The notes beneath the pieces are model-generated. The model searched no databases. It was not told the DNA's origin and saw only the letters and a list, made by a program, of their open reading frames with translations. A DNA stretch of 11,870 nt from an uncultured Roseburia sp. (GTDB lineage Bacteria; Bacillota; Clostridia; Lachnospirales; Lachnospiraceae): the NCBI GenBank assembly GCA_947070915.1, contig CAMTDY010000085.1:1-11870 (forward strand), written 5' to 3'. A program made the position numbers and the translations under genes. Of the stretch, positions 1 to 7,302 are shown piece by piece; the first letter of the stretch is position 1, and every line of letters starts with the position of its first letter.

Positions 1-168
1 TCTCCATCCGCTTCCCCGGATGTTTTTGTGATGCATGAAATACATTTACAATCCCCGAAAGATATTCTGGCAGGGATTTTTCTATTTTGTTTCTATTTCT
101 GTGCCGTTGTTTATTACATTTTGCGGAAACTCAAGAAAAAAATTCATACATTCTATTCCCTTACATAA
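1..168 (+). CDS. 3' end of a membrane-anchored protein (5' truncated by window)
   Basis: Frame 1 is open from the first base to a TAA at 166-168, giving 55 codons. The visible C-terminus has a short polar stretch, one hydrophobic segment of about 20 residues (roughly codons 22-43, starting DILAGIFLFCF) and a basic tail (RKLKKK). This is the pattern of a C-terminal membrane anchor with a positively charged cytoplasmic end. An internal ATG at 31 could start a small 45-residue protein, but no ribosome binding site precedes it, so I read this as the tail of a larger gene. It lies 37 bp upstream of the flippase gene on the same strand, so the two may be co-transcribed. The family cannot be told from this fragment. 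Confidence 0.5.
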   Translation, partial: SPSASPDVFVMHEIHLQSPKDILAGIFLFCFYFCAVVYYILRKLKKKIHTFYSLT

Positions 169-205
169 ATTTTAATAAGCCCCTGTTTTGTAACGGAGTC
201 GTGGA

Positions 206-1696
206 ATGAAGGAAAAAATATTGAAGGGAACTATTTTTCTGACGGCAGCCGGAATCCTGACAAGAATTATCGGATTTTTATATCGTATCTTTCTGGCAAA
301 CACACTGGGAGAAACGGAACTAGGCATTTACCAGCTGGTATTTCCCGTGTATTCGATCTGTTTTACCCTGTACGCCGCCGGACTTCAGACTGCGGTGTCC
401 CAGCTGATCTCCAATCCCAATTACAAGTATTCAAAAAAAGTCATAAAGACTGGGATCTTGTTATCATTATGTGTGTCCGTGTCCCTCTCCTGCCTGGTAT
501 TTGTTTTTTCCGATTACATCAGCATCCGTTTTCTGTTTGCCCCTAAAACAGCCCCGTTATTGAGGATACTGGCATTGATCTTCCCCTTCTGCGGTATTAC
601 CAGCATGATCAACGGATACTTTTACGGTCTTCGTGAGGCAAAGGTTCCCGCCGTCACCCAGATGGTGGAACAGCTTTTCCGGGTAGGCTTCGTATTTCTC
701 ATCTATACAAGCCACATCTGTGAATTTTCCAGCAGGGTAGCCGTGGCCGGACTTATTGCCGGCGAACTATGTTCCAACTTATATAATCTGGTCAGCCTTA
801 AAAGAACCCGCCAGAAAGAAACCGGGGTCTTAAAACTTTCCACGGCTAAGATCGCCAGCGCCATTGTAAAACAAGCGGTTCCACTGAGTGGTACGAAACT
901 GGTCATCTCTTTGTTAGCCAGCCTGGAATCTGTGCTTATTCCCATCATGTTTATGAAATATGGCCTCTCTCATGACAGTTCACTGGCTCTTTATGGCGTC
1001 ATCACCGGCATCGTACTTCCCTTTATCCTCTTTCCTGGAACCATTACCAACTCCCTGTCCGTCCTGCTCCTTCCAGAAATATCCAAGGCGGATAATGAAA
1101 ATAACCGGGATAAGATACAACACACCACCCGGATCACGATCAAATACTCTCTGCTGCTTGGCTGTATGGCTACCGCTGTGTTTCTAAATTATGGAACGAG
1201 CATAGGAACCCTGTTTTTTCACAGTGAAAATGCCGGCAGGCTCCTGACACTTCTTGCTGTCATCTGTCCTTTTATTTATGTTTCCACAACCCTGGCAAGC
1301 ATCATCAACGGCTTGTCCAGAACGCATATTACCTTTCGTAATACCGTATCCGGACTTCTGGTGCGAATCCTGTTTCTGATTTTTGTCACTCCCAGATACG
1401 GAGTATATGGATACCTGCTGGGGCTTCTTCTCAGTCAGATGATCATCAGCATCCTGGACAGTGTATATCTGATACGGAACAAATACACCCAGATCGATCT
1501 AGGAAAATGGCTCATCCTGCCAGCAGCATTATTTACTTCTTCAATTTACCTGTTCCGGCTGATGGCGCAAAAAATATGCCTTTCCCTACAGATTGAAAAA
1601 GACATATTTTTACTGTTATCCATCCTTCCCGCCTTTCTGGTCTCCTTCTATATCTTCCACGCCCTGGGGCTGGTCAGCAGACGGGACTTTTCATAG
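206..1696 (+). CDS. SpoVB-like polysaccharide/lipid II flippase family membrane protein
   Basis: The 496-residue protein is strongly hydrophobic, with about 12-14 predicted membrane segments and short basic loops. The N-terminus (ILTRIIGFLYRIFLANTLG, then ELGIYQLVFPVY) is typical of the SpoVB/MurJ-like branch of the MATE/MOP exporter superfamily. Members are thought to flip lipid-linked sugar precursors across the membrane. SpoVB itself acts in spore cortex synthesis, while paralogues (YtgP/MurJ, YkvU) act in vegetative wall or spore assembly, so the exact role is not settled. Length is close to the family norm (about 500-540). A GGAG motif seven bases before the ATG supports this start. It follows the partial gene at 1-168 by 37 bp. 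Its last six bases overlap the end of convergent ligA, with no terminator between them. Confidence 0.85.
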   Translation: MKEKILKGTIFLTAAGILTRIIGFLYRIFLANTLGETELGIYQLVFPVYSICFTLYAAGLQTAVSQLISNPNYKYSKKVIKTGILLSLCVSVSLSCLVFVFSDYISIRFLFAPKTAPLLRILALIFPFCGITSMINGYFYGLREAKVPAVTQMVEQLFRVGFVFLIYTSHICEFSSRVAVAGLIAGELCSNLYNLVSLKRTRQKETGVLKLSTAKIASAIVKQAVPLSGTKLVISLLASLESVLIPIMFMKYGLSHDSSLALYGVITGIVLPFILFPGTITNSLSVLLLPEISKADNENNRDKIQHTTRITIKYSLLLGCMATAVFLNYGTSIGTLFFHSENAGRLLTLLAVICPFIYVSTTLASIINGLSRTHITFRNTVSGLLVRILFLIFVTPRYGVYGYLLGLLLSQMIISILDSVYLIRNKYTQIDLGKWLILPAALFTSSIYLFRLMAQKICLSLQIEKDIFLLLSILPAFLVSFYIFHALGLVSRRDFS

Positions 1697-3646
1697 GAGC
1701 TTTAATAATTCCTGTTCTGTAATGATTGGTATGCCGAGCTCTTTTGCTTTTTTATTTTTGGAAGATGTGGAAGAACTATCGTTATTCACAAGAAAGTCTG
1801 TGTTTTTACTGACAGAACCGCTCACTTTTCCACCAGACTGCTCGATCCGCTCTTTGCACTCACTGCGATTAGAAAAATGTTCCAAACTTCCGGTGATCAC
1901 AAAAGTCTTTCCCTCAAGGCCGCCGGGAGAAGAAGATTTCTCCGGCATGGTTATGGTCAGGATCTTCTCCAGTTTCTGCAACAGATCCTGATTTGCCTCC
2001 TGGGAAAAATACTCTACAAATGATCTGGCAAGTTTTTCCCCGATCCCGTCAATGGCAGTCAGCGGTTCTTCCGTCAGACTGTGTAACTCCGTCAGCCTCA
2101 TCGGATAGGTGTGGCACACGAGCTTTGCCATACTGAGACCAAAACCTTTGATTCCAAGGGCATACACAACCCGCTCCAGCGGCACTGTTTTTGCGTCCTC
2201 AATCGCCTCAATCAAATTCTGGAAGGATTTTTCTCCAAATCCCTCCATTGTTTCAATCTCTTCTTTATACTGATCCAGGAAAAAAATATCACTGAGACTC
2301 TGCAGCCATCCCCTGGCAATGAATTTTTCCAGAGTTGCTTCCGAAAGACCTTCTATATTCAAGGCATCCCGGCTTACAAAATGGGTAAATCCCTTGATTT
2401 TTTTTGCATAACATTCAGGGTTCACACAAAACAGGAACTCTGACCCATTTTCCTGAATCCGTTCTGTTTTCTGATGACAGACCGGACATCGGTCCGGAAT
2501 TGGCAGATCATCACTCCCCGTCAGATTTTCCTGAATCTGCGGGATGATCATATTTGCCTTATACACGGTGATATGGTCTCCAATCCCCAGCTTAAGGTCT
2601 TTCACAATACTAATATTATGAACACTGGCACGGCTCACTGTCGTCCCCTCCAGCTCCACGGGTTCAAAAATTGCCACCGGATTGATCAGACCGGTTCTTG
2701 AAGCGCTCCACTCCACCTCTAACAGCTCCGTCTCTGCCAGCTCATCCTGCCATTTAAATGCGATGGAATCCCTGGGGAATTTAGCAGTCCTCCCCAGGCT
2801 GCGGCTGTAATCAATATCGTCAAAGGTCAGCACCAGCCCGTCACTGGGCAGATCCATTCCTCCCGCGATCTCATCGGAAAATCCGGCTACTGCCTCTCTG
2901 ATATTATCAGCGGTAACCGCTTTATAGGGTACGACGTCGAATCCCAGATCTTCTAAAAAATGAAGGATCTCTTCTTTGCTTTTTACCGTTGGAACCTCCC
3001 CCTCCGGCTCAATTCGGTTATACACATAAAAATGCACATTTCTCTCCGCTGTAATCCTGTTATTCAATTGTCTGACGGTTCCGCTGCACAGATTCCTGGG
3101 ATTTTTATATTTTTCCTGAATATCTGTAAAAGAGCGGTTCAGCACTTCAAAATCTGAATATCGGATCAATGCTTCTCCCCGGATTATAAGCTCTCCTTCA
3201 TAATGAATCCTGGCAGGGATATTTTTGAAGGTTTTTGCATTGTTCGTGATGACTTCACCCACTTCTCCATTCCCCCTGGTCAGCGCCTTGACCAGAACCC
3301 CGCCGCGGTAGGTCAGGATCACACTGAGTCCATCCAATTTTAAAGACAAAAGTCCTCTTCTGTCCCCAAGCCATTCCGCCAGTTCCTCTGTATCCTTTGT
3401 CTTTTCCAGCGAAAGCATGGGAGCCACATGGGGCTCTTTGGGAAGCTCGCTGATTGTCTCATAACCTACGTTTATGGTTGGGCTGTTTGCCATAACAATC
3501 CCTGTCTTTTTTTCCAGGCTGCAAAGTTCATCATACTTCTTATCGTATTCAAAATTTGTCATGATCTCATCCTGACCCTGGTAATAAACCTGAGAGGCAT
3601 GATTGAGCGCAGTTACCAGCTCCTTCATTTTTTCGATATCACTCAT
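1691..3646 (-). CDS. ligA: NAD-dependent DNA ligase
   Basis: This 651-residue enzyme seals nicks in duplex DNA using NAD+ (EC 6.5.1.2) in replication and repair. In order it shows the N-terminal Ia domain with the HxxPMLSL motif (73-80), the adenylation motif KLDG with catalytic Lys103, TRGNG (123-127), NPRN (182-185), PSDGLVL (267-273), AFKW with Lys298, an OB-fold region (about 310-375), a Cys4 zinc finger (C387, C390, C407, C412), helix-hairpin-helix repeats (about 420-545) and a C-terminal BRCT domain (about 577-651). Several motifs depart from textbook LigA: TRGNG for TRGDG, CSGTVRQL for AAGSLRQL and SASRTG for QVGRTG. It could be a divergent or second ligase copy. Its ATG overlaps the end of rluF by 8 bp, and the nearest Shine-Dalgarno-like AAAGGA is 13 bases away, suggesting translational coupling. 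Confidence 0.95.
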   Translation of the reverse strand: MSDIEKMKELVTALNHASQVYYQGQDEIMTNFEYDKKYDELCSLEKKTGIVMANSPTINVGYETISELPKEPHVAPMLSLEKTKDTEELAEWLGDRRGLLSLKLDGLSVILTYRGGVLVKALTRGNGEVGEVITNNAKTFKNIPARIHYEGELIIRGEALIRYSDFEVLNRSFTDIQEKYKNPRNLCSGTVRQLNNRITAERNVHFYVYNRIEPEGEVPTVKSKEEILHFLEDLGFDVVPYKAVTADNIREAVAGFSDEIAGGMDLPSDGLVLTFDDIDYSRSLGRTAKFPRDSIAFKWQDELAETELLEVEWSASRTGLINPVAIFEPVELEGTTVSRASVHNISIVKDLKLGIGDHITVYKANMIIPQIQENLTGSDDLPIPDRCPVCHQKTERIQENGSEFLFCVNPECYAKKIKGFTHFVSRDALNIEGLSEATLEKFIARGWLQSLSDIFFLDQYKEEIETMEGFGEKSFQNLIEAIEDAKTVPLERVVYALGIKGFGLSMAKLVCHTYPMRLTELHSLTEEPLTAIDGIGEKLARSFVEYFSQEANQDLLQKLEKILTITMPEKSSSPGGLEGKTFVITGSLEHFSNRSECKERIEQSGGKVSGSVSKNTDFLVNNDSSSTSSKNKKAKELGIPIITEQELLKLL

Positions 3647-4361
3647 TATAAAATTTCTGTCCTTTCAATGATTGTTCCAATACCTGTAATTCTTCCTCTG
3701 TCAGATAACGCCATTTTCCCTCTGGAAGAAGATCCAGATAAATATTCATGATACGGATCCGCTTTAGGCTGACTACCCGGTATCCAAAATATTCGCACAT
3801 CCTTCGTATCTGTCGGTTCAATCCCTGGGTAAGAATGATCCGAAAACTCCGTTCATCCATTTTCTCCACCTGGCAGGGTCTGGTCATCGTATCAAGGATC
3901 GGCACTCCCTGTCTCATTGCCTCTAATACGTTCTCCTTGACTGGACGGTCTACCCTGACAACATACTCTTTCTCATGCCCGTTCCTGCCCCTCAGGATCC
4001 GGTCGGTCAATTCCCCGTCATTTGTAAGAAGGATCAGGCCAGTAGAATCTTTATCCAGTCTTCCCACAGGATAAATCCGCTGGTCAAATCCAATATAATC
4101 AATGATATTGTCTCTGTCTTTTTTACTGCTGGTACAGACAACACCTGCCGGTTTGTGAAAGGCAATGACAACCCGGTCTGGGTTCCTGAAAACCGATTCC
4201 CCATCTACACAGACACTCTGTCCTGGCAGCACTTTGTCACCAAGGCCAGCCGGGATGCCGTCAACGCTCACTCTTCCCAGTTCCAACAGACGGTCTGCCT
4301 CCCGTCTGGAGCAATACCCGCAGGTACTTAAATATTTATTCAGCCTTATTTGTTCCTCCAA
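3639..4361 (-). CDS. rluF: 23S rRNA pseudouridine synthase, RluF-like
   Basis: The 240-residue enzyme belongs to the RsuA/RluB/E/F family, which isomerises a uridine in 23S rRNA to pseudouridine. It has an N-terminal S4 RNA-binding domain (about 4-60, IRLNKYLS and CSRREADRLL) and the catalytic motif GRLDKDSTGLILLTNDG with Asp103. The later block GLNRQIRRMCEYFGY followed by RIRIMN resembles E. coli RluF (U2604) more than RluB or RsuA, hence the symbol; target specificity is inferred. The start is TTG (4359-4361). An AAGGAG motif eight bases upstream supports it, and the S4 domain begins at once, leaving no room for a later start. It is the upstream member of an rluF-ligA pair with overlapping ends. 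Confidence 0.88.
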   Translation of the reverse strand: MEEQIRLNKYLSTCGYCSRREADRLLELGRVSVDGIPAGLGDKVLPGQSVCVDGESVFRNPDRVVIAFHKPAGVVCTSSKKDRDNIIDYIGFDQRIYPVGRLDKDSTGLILLTNDGELTDRILRGRNGHEKEYVVRVDRPVKENVLEAMRQGVPILDTMTRPCQVEKMDERSFRIILTQGLNRQIRRMCEYFGYRVVSLKRIRIMNIYLDLLPEGKWRYLTEEELQVLEQSLKGQKFYNE

Positions 4362-4381
4362 ATCAAAAACTCCTTATTTCC

Positions 4382-4442
4382 AAAAGAGCCTGCCGGTAAT
4401 CCTGCCCGGTAAAAGTACCAGACTGCCCCGTGTCAGGCTCTT
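4382..4442 (-). terminator. Long hairpin with short T-tract between the DPNAA protein gene and rluF
   Basis: A perfect 9-bp inverted repeat (CAGGCTCTT at 4434-4442 and AAGAGCCTG at 4384-4392) encloses 41 bases. Those contain a second small stem (CTGGTA cttt TACCGG on the minus strand). On the minus strand it ends in four T's (4385-4382). It sits about 50 bp past the stop of the DPNAA-tail gene and about 20 bp before the rluF start. The T-tract is short, so termination may be partial. It could instead be a structured leader for rluF. Confidence 0.45.
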
Positions 4443-4494
4443 ATCTTAGCTCCCAGTTACGATCAAGCTTGTATCACTCATTCTCTTGTGTCCA

Positions 4495-5277
4495 CTATTG
4501 AGCCGGCGCCGCATTCGGATCCGCTGCCGGTGGATTCGCCGCATTCGGATCTGGTGCAGGCTGACCTGCCGCATTGGGGTCCGCTGCATTCGGATCTGGC
4601 GTCGGCTGAGCTGCTGCATTGGGATCCGGCGCTGGTGTGGCCGCTGCTTCCGGCTCTCCATTCTTACCCGCAAACATCGCAATTTCCTGGTCCATTTTCT
4701 GATAAAGCTGTTTGAACCCCTCATCTGCATTGATCGCCTCCTGCAGTTTACGGGCAACTTCTTCCTGAAGTTCTACTACATGCGAGTTCTTATCCGCCGC
4801 CAGAATAAATTCTTCCTCGTGCTCTTCCAAAGCACTCAGATAGATCAGATTCTTACCATCAGAACCTACTGTCACATACACACCGCTGAGACAGGGAGCC
4901 AGCGTCTCAATATTTTTCAGCTTCATGTCATAGCGGATATAGACACGCAACGCCCCATTCTCCTCATTTTTCAAGGAATAGCATACGATATTCCGGTAAT
5001 CTTCCACATATTCTGCCTGAGTAATCAGCTTTTCCTGGTCAATCTGATTTATATCACTTACCAGGGGCTCCATCATCTCCATATTGACATCCCGTTTTGC
5101 CTGAAAATAGCTGTTGATCAGATTTATAATATTTTCATCGGTACATTTGGGAAGAGCGGCATCCTGAATCGGATTTGAACTCTCTCCCCCCGTGGGGATC
5201 AATGTCAGGATCAAAAAACTAAGGAGCAGTGCTCCAATGGAAATAACAATGATCAGTTTTTTGTATTTTAATTTCAT
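4495..5277 (-). CDS. Membrane-anchored extracytoplasmic protein with DPNAA-repeat tail, function unknown
   Basis: The 260-residue protein starts with a basic N-terminus (MKLKYKK) and one hydrophobic segment (about 8-28) without a lipobox cysteine, so it is probably an uncleaved signal anchor exposing the rest outside the cell. Residues about 45-165 form a compact mixed region (INSYFQAKRDVN, YVEDYRNIVCY, VYIRYDMKLK, GVYVTVGSDG) whose pattern suggests an NTF2-like fold; this is inference. A charged, possibly helical stretch (about 165-205) leads to a low-complexity Pro/Ala/Asp/Asn tail (214-260) with five DPNAA units. No family name can be assigned. A good promoter (TGGACA-17-TATAAT) lies 55-85 bp upstream and AAGAAGG precedes the ATG by eight bases. 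It lies 84 bp downstream of hslO on the same strand. Confidence 0.75.
   Translation of the reverse strand: MKLKYKKLIIVISIGALLLSFLILTLIPTGGESSNPIQDAALPKCTDENIINLINSYFQAKRDVNMEMMEPLVSDINQIDQEKLITQAEYVEDYRNIVCYSLKNEENGALRVYIRYDMKLKNIETLAPCLSGVYVTVGSDGKNLIYLSALEEHEEEFILAADKNSHVVELQEEVARKLQEAINADEGFKQLYQKMDQEIAMFAGKNGEPEAAATPAPDPNAAAQPTPDPNAADPNAAGQPAPDPNAANPPAADPNAAPAQ
4498..4638 (-). repeat. Degenerate tandem repeat encoding DPNAA units
   Basis: Five copies of an 11-base unit begin at 4511, 4541, 4571, 4586 and 4616 (spacing 30, 30, 15, 30). Three are exact GCATTCGGATC on the + strand and two differ by one or two bases. They encode DPNAA at residues 218, 228, 233, 243 and 253 of the protein above, separated by QPTP-like linkers. 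The 15/30-base periodicity keeps the frame, so slippage would change tail length without breaking the gene. Confidence 0.8.
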
Positions 5278-5332
5278 AGAATCAACCTTCTTATCCTTTT
5301 ATTGTAAACTGAAAAGATATCGTGCCAAACAA

Positions 5333-5361
5333 ATTATATCAATTTATCCCGTATTTGTCCA
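5333..5361 (-). promoter_or_regulatory. Sigma-A-type promoter for the DPNAA-tail gene
   Basis: On the minus strand TGGACA (5361-5356, five of six consensus bases) is followed by a 17-bp spacer and a perfect TATAAT (5338-5333). The predicted start near 5326 gives a leader of about 50 bases before the ATG at 5277. The -35 lies next to the hslO stop codon, so the downstream gene can be transcribed alone as well as by read-through from hslO. Confidence 0.7.
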
Positions 5362-6240
5362 TCACTTTAAGGAGTTTTTTATGCGGATGAGCTCTTCTAT
5401 CTCAAAAGAATAATCTGAGTTACAGAAATGACAGTTCATCTCAACAGGCATGCCTTCTTCGATCAGCGATTCCAGTTCTTTTTTTCCTATGGCGGCAAGC
5501 GCTTTCCTCACCCTTTCTTTTGAGCACCCACAATGAAACCGGGCTGGGATCTTTTCTGTGATCTCCAGGTCAAATCCTTCCAGAATATACTCCAGCATGG
5601 ATTCCGGGGTATATCCCTTTGTGTACATGCTAGTTACCGGCTCAATATTTTTAAGGCGTTCCTCCAGTACGGAGATAACTTCTTCTGACGCCTCCGGCAT
5701 AAGCTGTATCATATAGCCGCCGCTTTCCCGTACCGTATTGTCTTTGTTCATGAGAACCCCCAGAGCCACAGAGGAAGGGGTCTGTTCTGAAACGGCATAG
5801 TAATAAGTGAGGTCCTCCGCAATCTCTCCGGACACAAGGTTTATACTTCCACTGTAAGGCTCTTTTAACCCCATATCCCGGATCACCGTCAAAACTCCCA
5901 GATCGACAGCCCGTCCCACATCCAGTTTTCCGGCGCTGCTCGCCGGGAGCGAGACCTGGGGAACCAGAGGAAATCCTTTGACATTTCCTCTGGCATCTGC
6001 AGTCACGGTAATTCCTTTCACCGGTCCAGAACAATCGATCTTTACGGTCAGCAGATCTTTTTCCCCCTTCATCATGGCTCCCATCATCGCCCCTCCGGAC
6101 AGCAGCCTTCCCAGTGCGGCCGTGATCACCGGACTGGTATTGTGGCGATGCCTCGCCTCTTCTACTAGTTCCCTGGAAGTTATGGCAAAACACCGGATCT
6201 GATCTTTCGCTGCAACTGCCCGAATTATATAATCACCCAT
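5362..6240 (-). CDS. hslO: Hsp33 redox-regulated chaperone
   Basis: The 292-residue protein is Hsp33, a cytoplasmic holdase chaperone activated by oxidative unfolding. The N-terminal core begins DYIIRAVAA and includes the conserved TSPVITAALGRLLSG region and GPVKGITVTAD. The C-terminal redox switch has all four zinc ligands in the CxC...CxxC pattern (C237, C239, C270, C273), so the switch looks intact. The reading frame extends upstream to an ATG at 6309, but that would begin inside the tRNA gene. The ATG at 6240 has an AGGAGG seven to eight bases upstream (TAGGAGGAAATTTT), and the Hsp33 family starts there. No terminator separates it from the gene downstream. A candidate promoter overlaps the divergent tRNA-Arg gene. 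Confidence 0.95.
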   Translation of the reverse strand: MGDYIIRAVAAKDQIRCFAITSRELVEEARHRHNTSPVITAALGRLLSGGAMMGAMMKGEKDLLTVKIDCSGPVKGITVTADARGNVKGFPLVPQVSLPASSAGKLDVGRAVDLGVLTVIRDMGLKEPYSGSINLVSGEIAEDLTYYYAVSEQTPSSVALGVLMNKDNTVRESGGYMIQLMPEASEEVISVLEERLKNIEPVTSMYTKGYTPESMLEYILEGFDLEITEKIPARFHCGCSKERVRKALAAIGKKELESLIEEGMPVEMNCHFCNSDYSFEIEELIRIKNSLK

Positions 6241-6267
6241 AAAATTTCCTCCTAGACAAAAAACTTC

Positions 6268-6296
6268 TTTACTTTTTAACGAATGTTGTATATAAT
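6268..6296 (+). promoter_or_regulatory. Promoter of tRNA-Arg
   Basis: TTTACT (6268-6273, four of six consensus) is separated by exactly 17 bp from a perfect TATAAT (6291-6296). The predicted start near 6303 lies three bases before the mature tRNA 5' end, leaving a very short 5' leader for RNase P. Confidence 0.75.
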
Positions 6297-6320
6297 AAGA
6301 GAGATGCATCAGTGGCTCAA
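6292..6320 (-). promoter_or_regulatory. Candidate hslO promoter overlapping the tRNA gene
   Basis: On the minus strand TTGAGC (6320-6315) and TATTAT (6297-6292) are 17 bp apart and match the sigma-A consensus at four and five of six bases. The start would be near 6285, giving a leader of about 45 bases to the hslO ATG. The -35 lies inside the D-arm of tRNA-Arg and the -10 shares bases with the tRNA promoter's -10. Because D-arm bases are fixed by the tRNA, part of the match may be chance. Confidence 0.45.
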
Positions 6321-6378
6321 TGGATAGAGTAGCGGCTTCCGAAGCCGTTGGTTGGGGGTTCGAGTCCCTCCTGGTGCA
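6306..6378 (+). tRNA. tRNA-Arg (anticodon CCG)
   Basis: The 73 bases fold into a full cloverleaf. The acceptor stem is GCATCAG/CTGGTGC with one G-U pair, the D stem GCTC/GAGT has an 8-base loop containing GG, and the anticodon stem is GCGGC/GCCGT. The anticodon loop TTCCGAA has CCG at 6339-6341, which reads the arginine codon CGG. The variable loop is 5 bases and the T arm GGGGG-TTCGAGT-CCCTC is standard. The discriminator is A and the D loop has A at the position 20 equivalent, both compatible with arginine identity. CCA is not encoded; seven T's follow directly (6379-6385) and probably serve to end transcription. Confidence 0.96.
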
Positions 6379-6396
6379 TTTTTTTCATGCCCTGGA

Positions 6397-7302
6397 TCAC
6401 TCAAATTTCTTTTCCTCTCTGCGATAGGTATATACCCTGTCTGAAAGAATTTCATCTTCAGCTACATATCTTTGATTGATATTATCCACCATAGATGAAA
6501 ACGTCTTTTGAAGATCATCCTCCCCGACGGGTACTACGATCATTTCATGAATACTGCTGGGAAGCAGGTACAGATCTGATTCATATTTATTGGCGATCTC
6601 TTTGATCACCCCATCATAGAGAACTACCGAGGCACCATTTATACCAAGTTCATTCGAGACTACTATCATATCCATTTTTTCTTCATTTGTCAAATCCTCC
6701 TCCAGTTCCAGTTTCCATTCTTTGGGATTCATATAACATTCCACCAGCTGGCTCAGTTCACATACCCGCGCCGGAAGAAGTTCTTGCGTGTTTTTTTTCG
6801 CCAGTTTTAGCAGCTGCTCCACAGAGATCCCCCATCTCTGCTGCAGTTCTCGGGTAATCTTTAATGACTGCATACATGAATCGTTGATGGACACCACCAG
6901 ATGAAAGGTGATCGCCATATCCAGAAAAGGTATGTAAGGCATATCTTTCAGTATAAATGAATTTCTTTCCCTGGAGACCAGCCGATATACAATCCTGTCC
7001 TGACAGCTGGCATAATCTACATTCAGACCGCGGATGCGCTGCAGTCCTTTTATGCTTTTTTCATAGCGGTCGATCACTTCTTTGATCGCATCCTGTATGG
7101 TCACTTCCTGAATTTTGTAGCTTTCATATAAATCCTCAATATAGATCGTCGGCGCCAGATTTTCTGACTTTTTCTGAAACATGATACCAGTATACTCTGT
7201 TGAATTATTTTTCATCGTAACCGTATTCGATATTTCATATTGATCCCCTAGTTGTTCCTGTGCTCCCACGGCTATCAGCGCCGCAAAGTTTTTTAACTCC
7301 AT
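6397..7302 (-). CDS. DUF5688 family protein
   Basis: This 301-residue soluble protein resembles the DUF5688 family, common in Lachnospiraceae and related Clostridia, with no established function. Supporting features are the N-terminal block with NLAPTIYIEDLYESY (about residues 48-62) and the C-terminal stretch with NELGINGASVVLYDG followed by LYLLPSSIHEMIVVP. It has no signal peptide or membrane segment. I use the ATG at 7302: AAAGGA precedes it by eight bases and the family begins near this point. The frame continues upstream to a GTG at 7353 that directly abuts an AAGGAG motif, too close to serve it. The gene converges on tRNA-Arg with an 18-bp gap and no minus-strand terminator, so its transcript may run antisense through the tRNA. 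Confidence 0.8.
   Translation of the reverse strand: MELKNFAALIAVGAQEQLGDQYEISNTVTMKNNSTEYTGIMFQKKSENLAPTIYIEDLYESYKIQEVTIQDAIKEVIDRYEKSIKGLQRIRGLNVDYASCQDRIVYRLVSRERNSFILKDMPYIPFLDMAITFHLVVSINDSCMQSLKITRELQQRWGISVEQLLKLAKKNTQELLPARVCELSQLVECYMNPKEWKLELEEDLTNEEKMDMIVVSNELGINGASVVLYDGVIKEIANKYESDLYLLPSSIHEMIVVPVGEDDLQKTFSSMVDNINQRYVAEDEILSDRVYTYRREEKKFE

Noticed and set aside
145..152. CATACATT resembling a sigma-E -10 box upstream of the spoVB-like gene
   Set aside because: No matching -35 at the right distance was found, and the site lies inside the preceding coding frame; too weak to call.
4486..5178. + strand open frame of 230 codons and other frames over the DPNAA gene
   Set aside because: The Arg/Ile-Arg runs are the repeat read in the wrong frame. 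The minus-strand frame has signal anchor, promoter and ribosome binding site.
5651..6193. 180-codon minus-strand frame inside hslO
   Set aside because: It is a shifted frame of a complete Hsp33 gene with intact zinc motif, so neither a separate gene nor a frameshift.
6241..6309. N-terminal extension of Hsp33 to an ATG at 6309
   Set aside because: It would start inside tRNA-Arg and upstream of the candidate transcription start. The ATG at 6240 has a good ribosome binding site and matches the family start.
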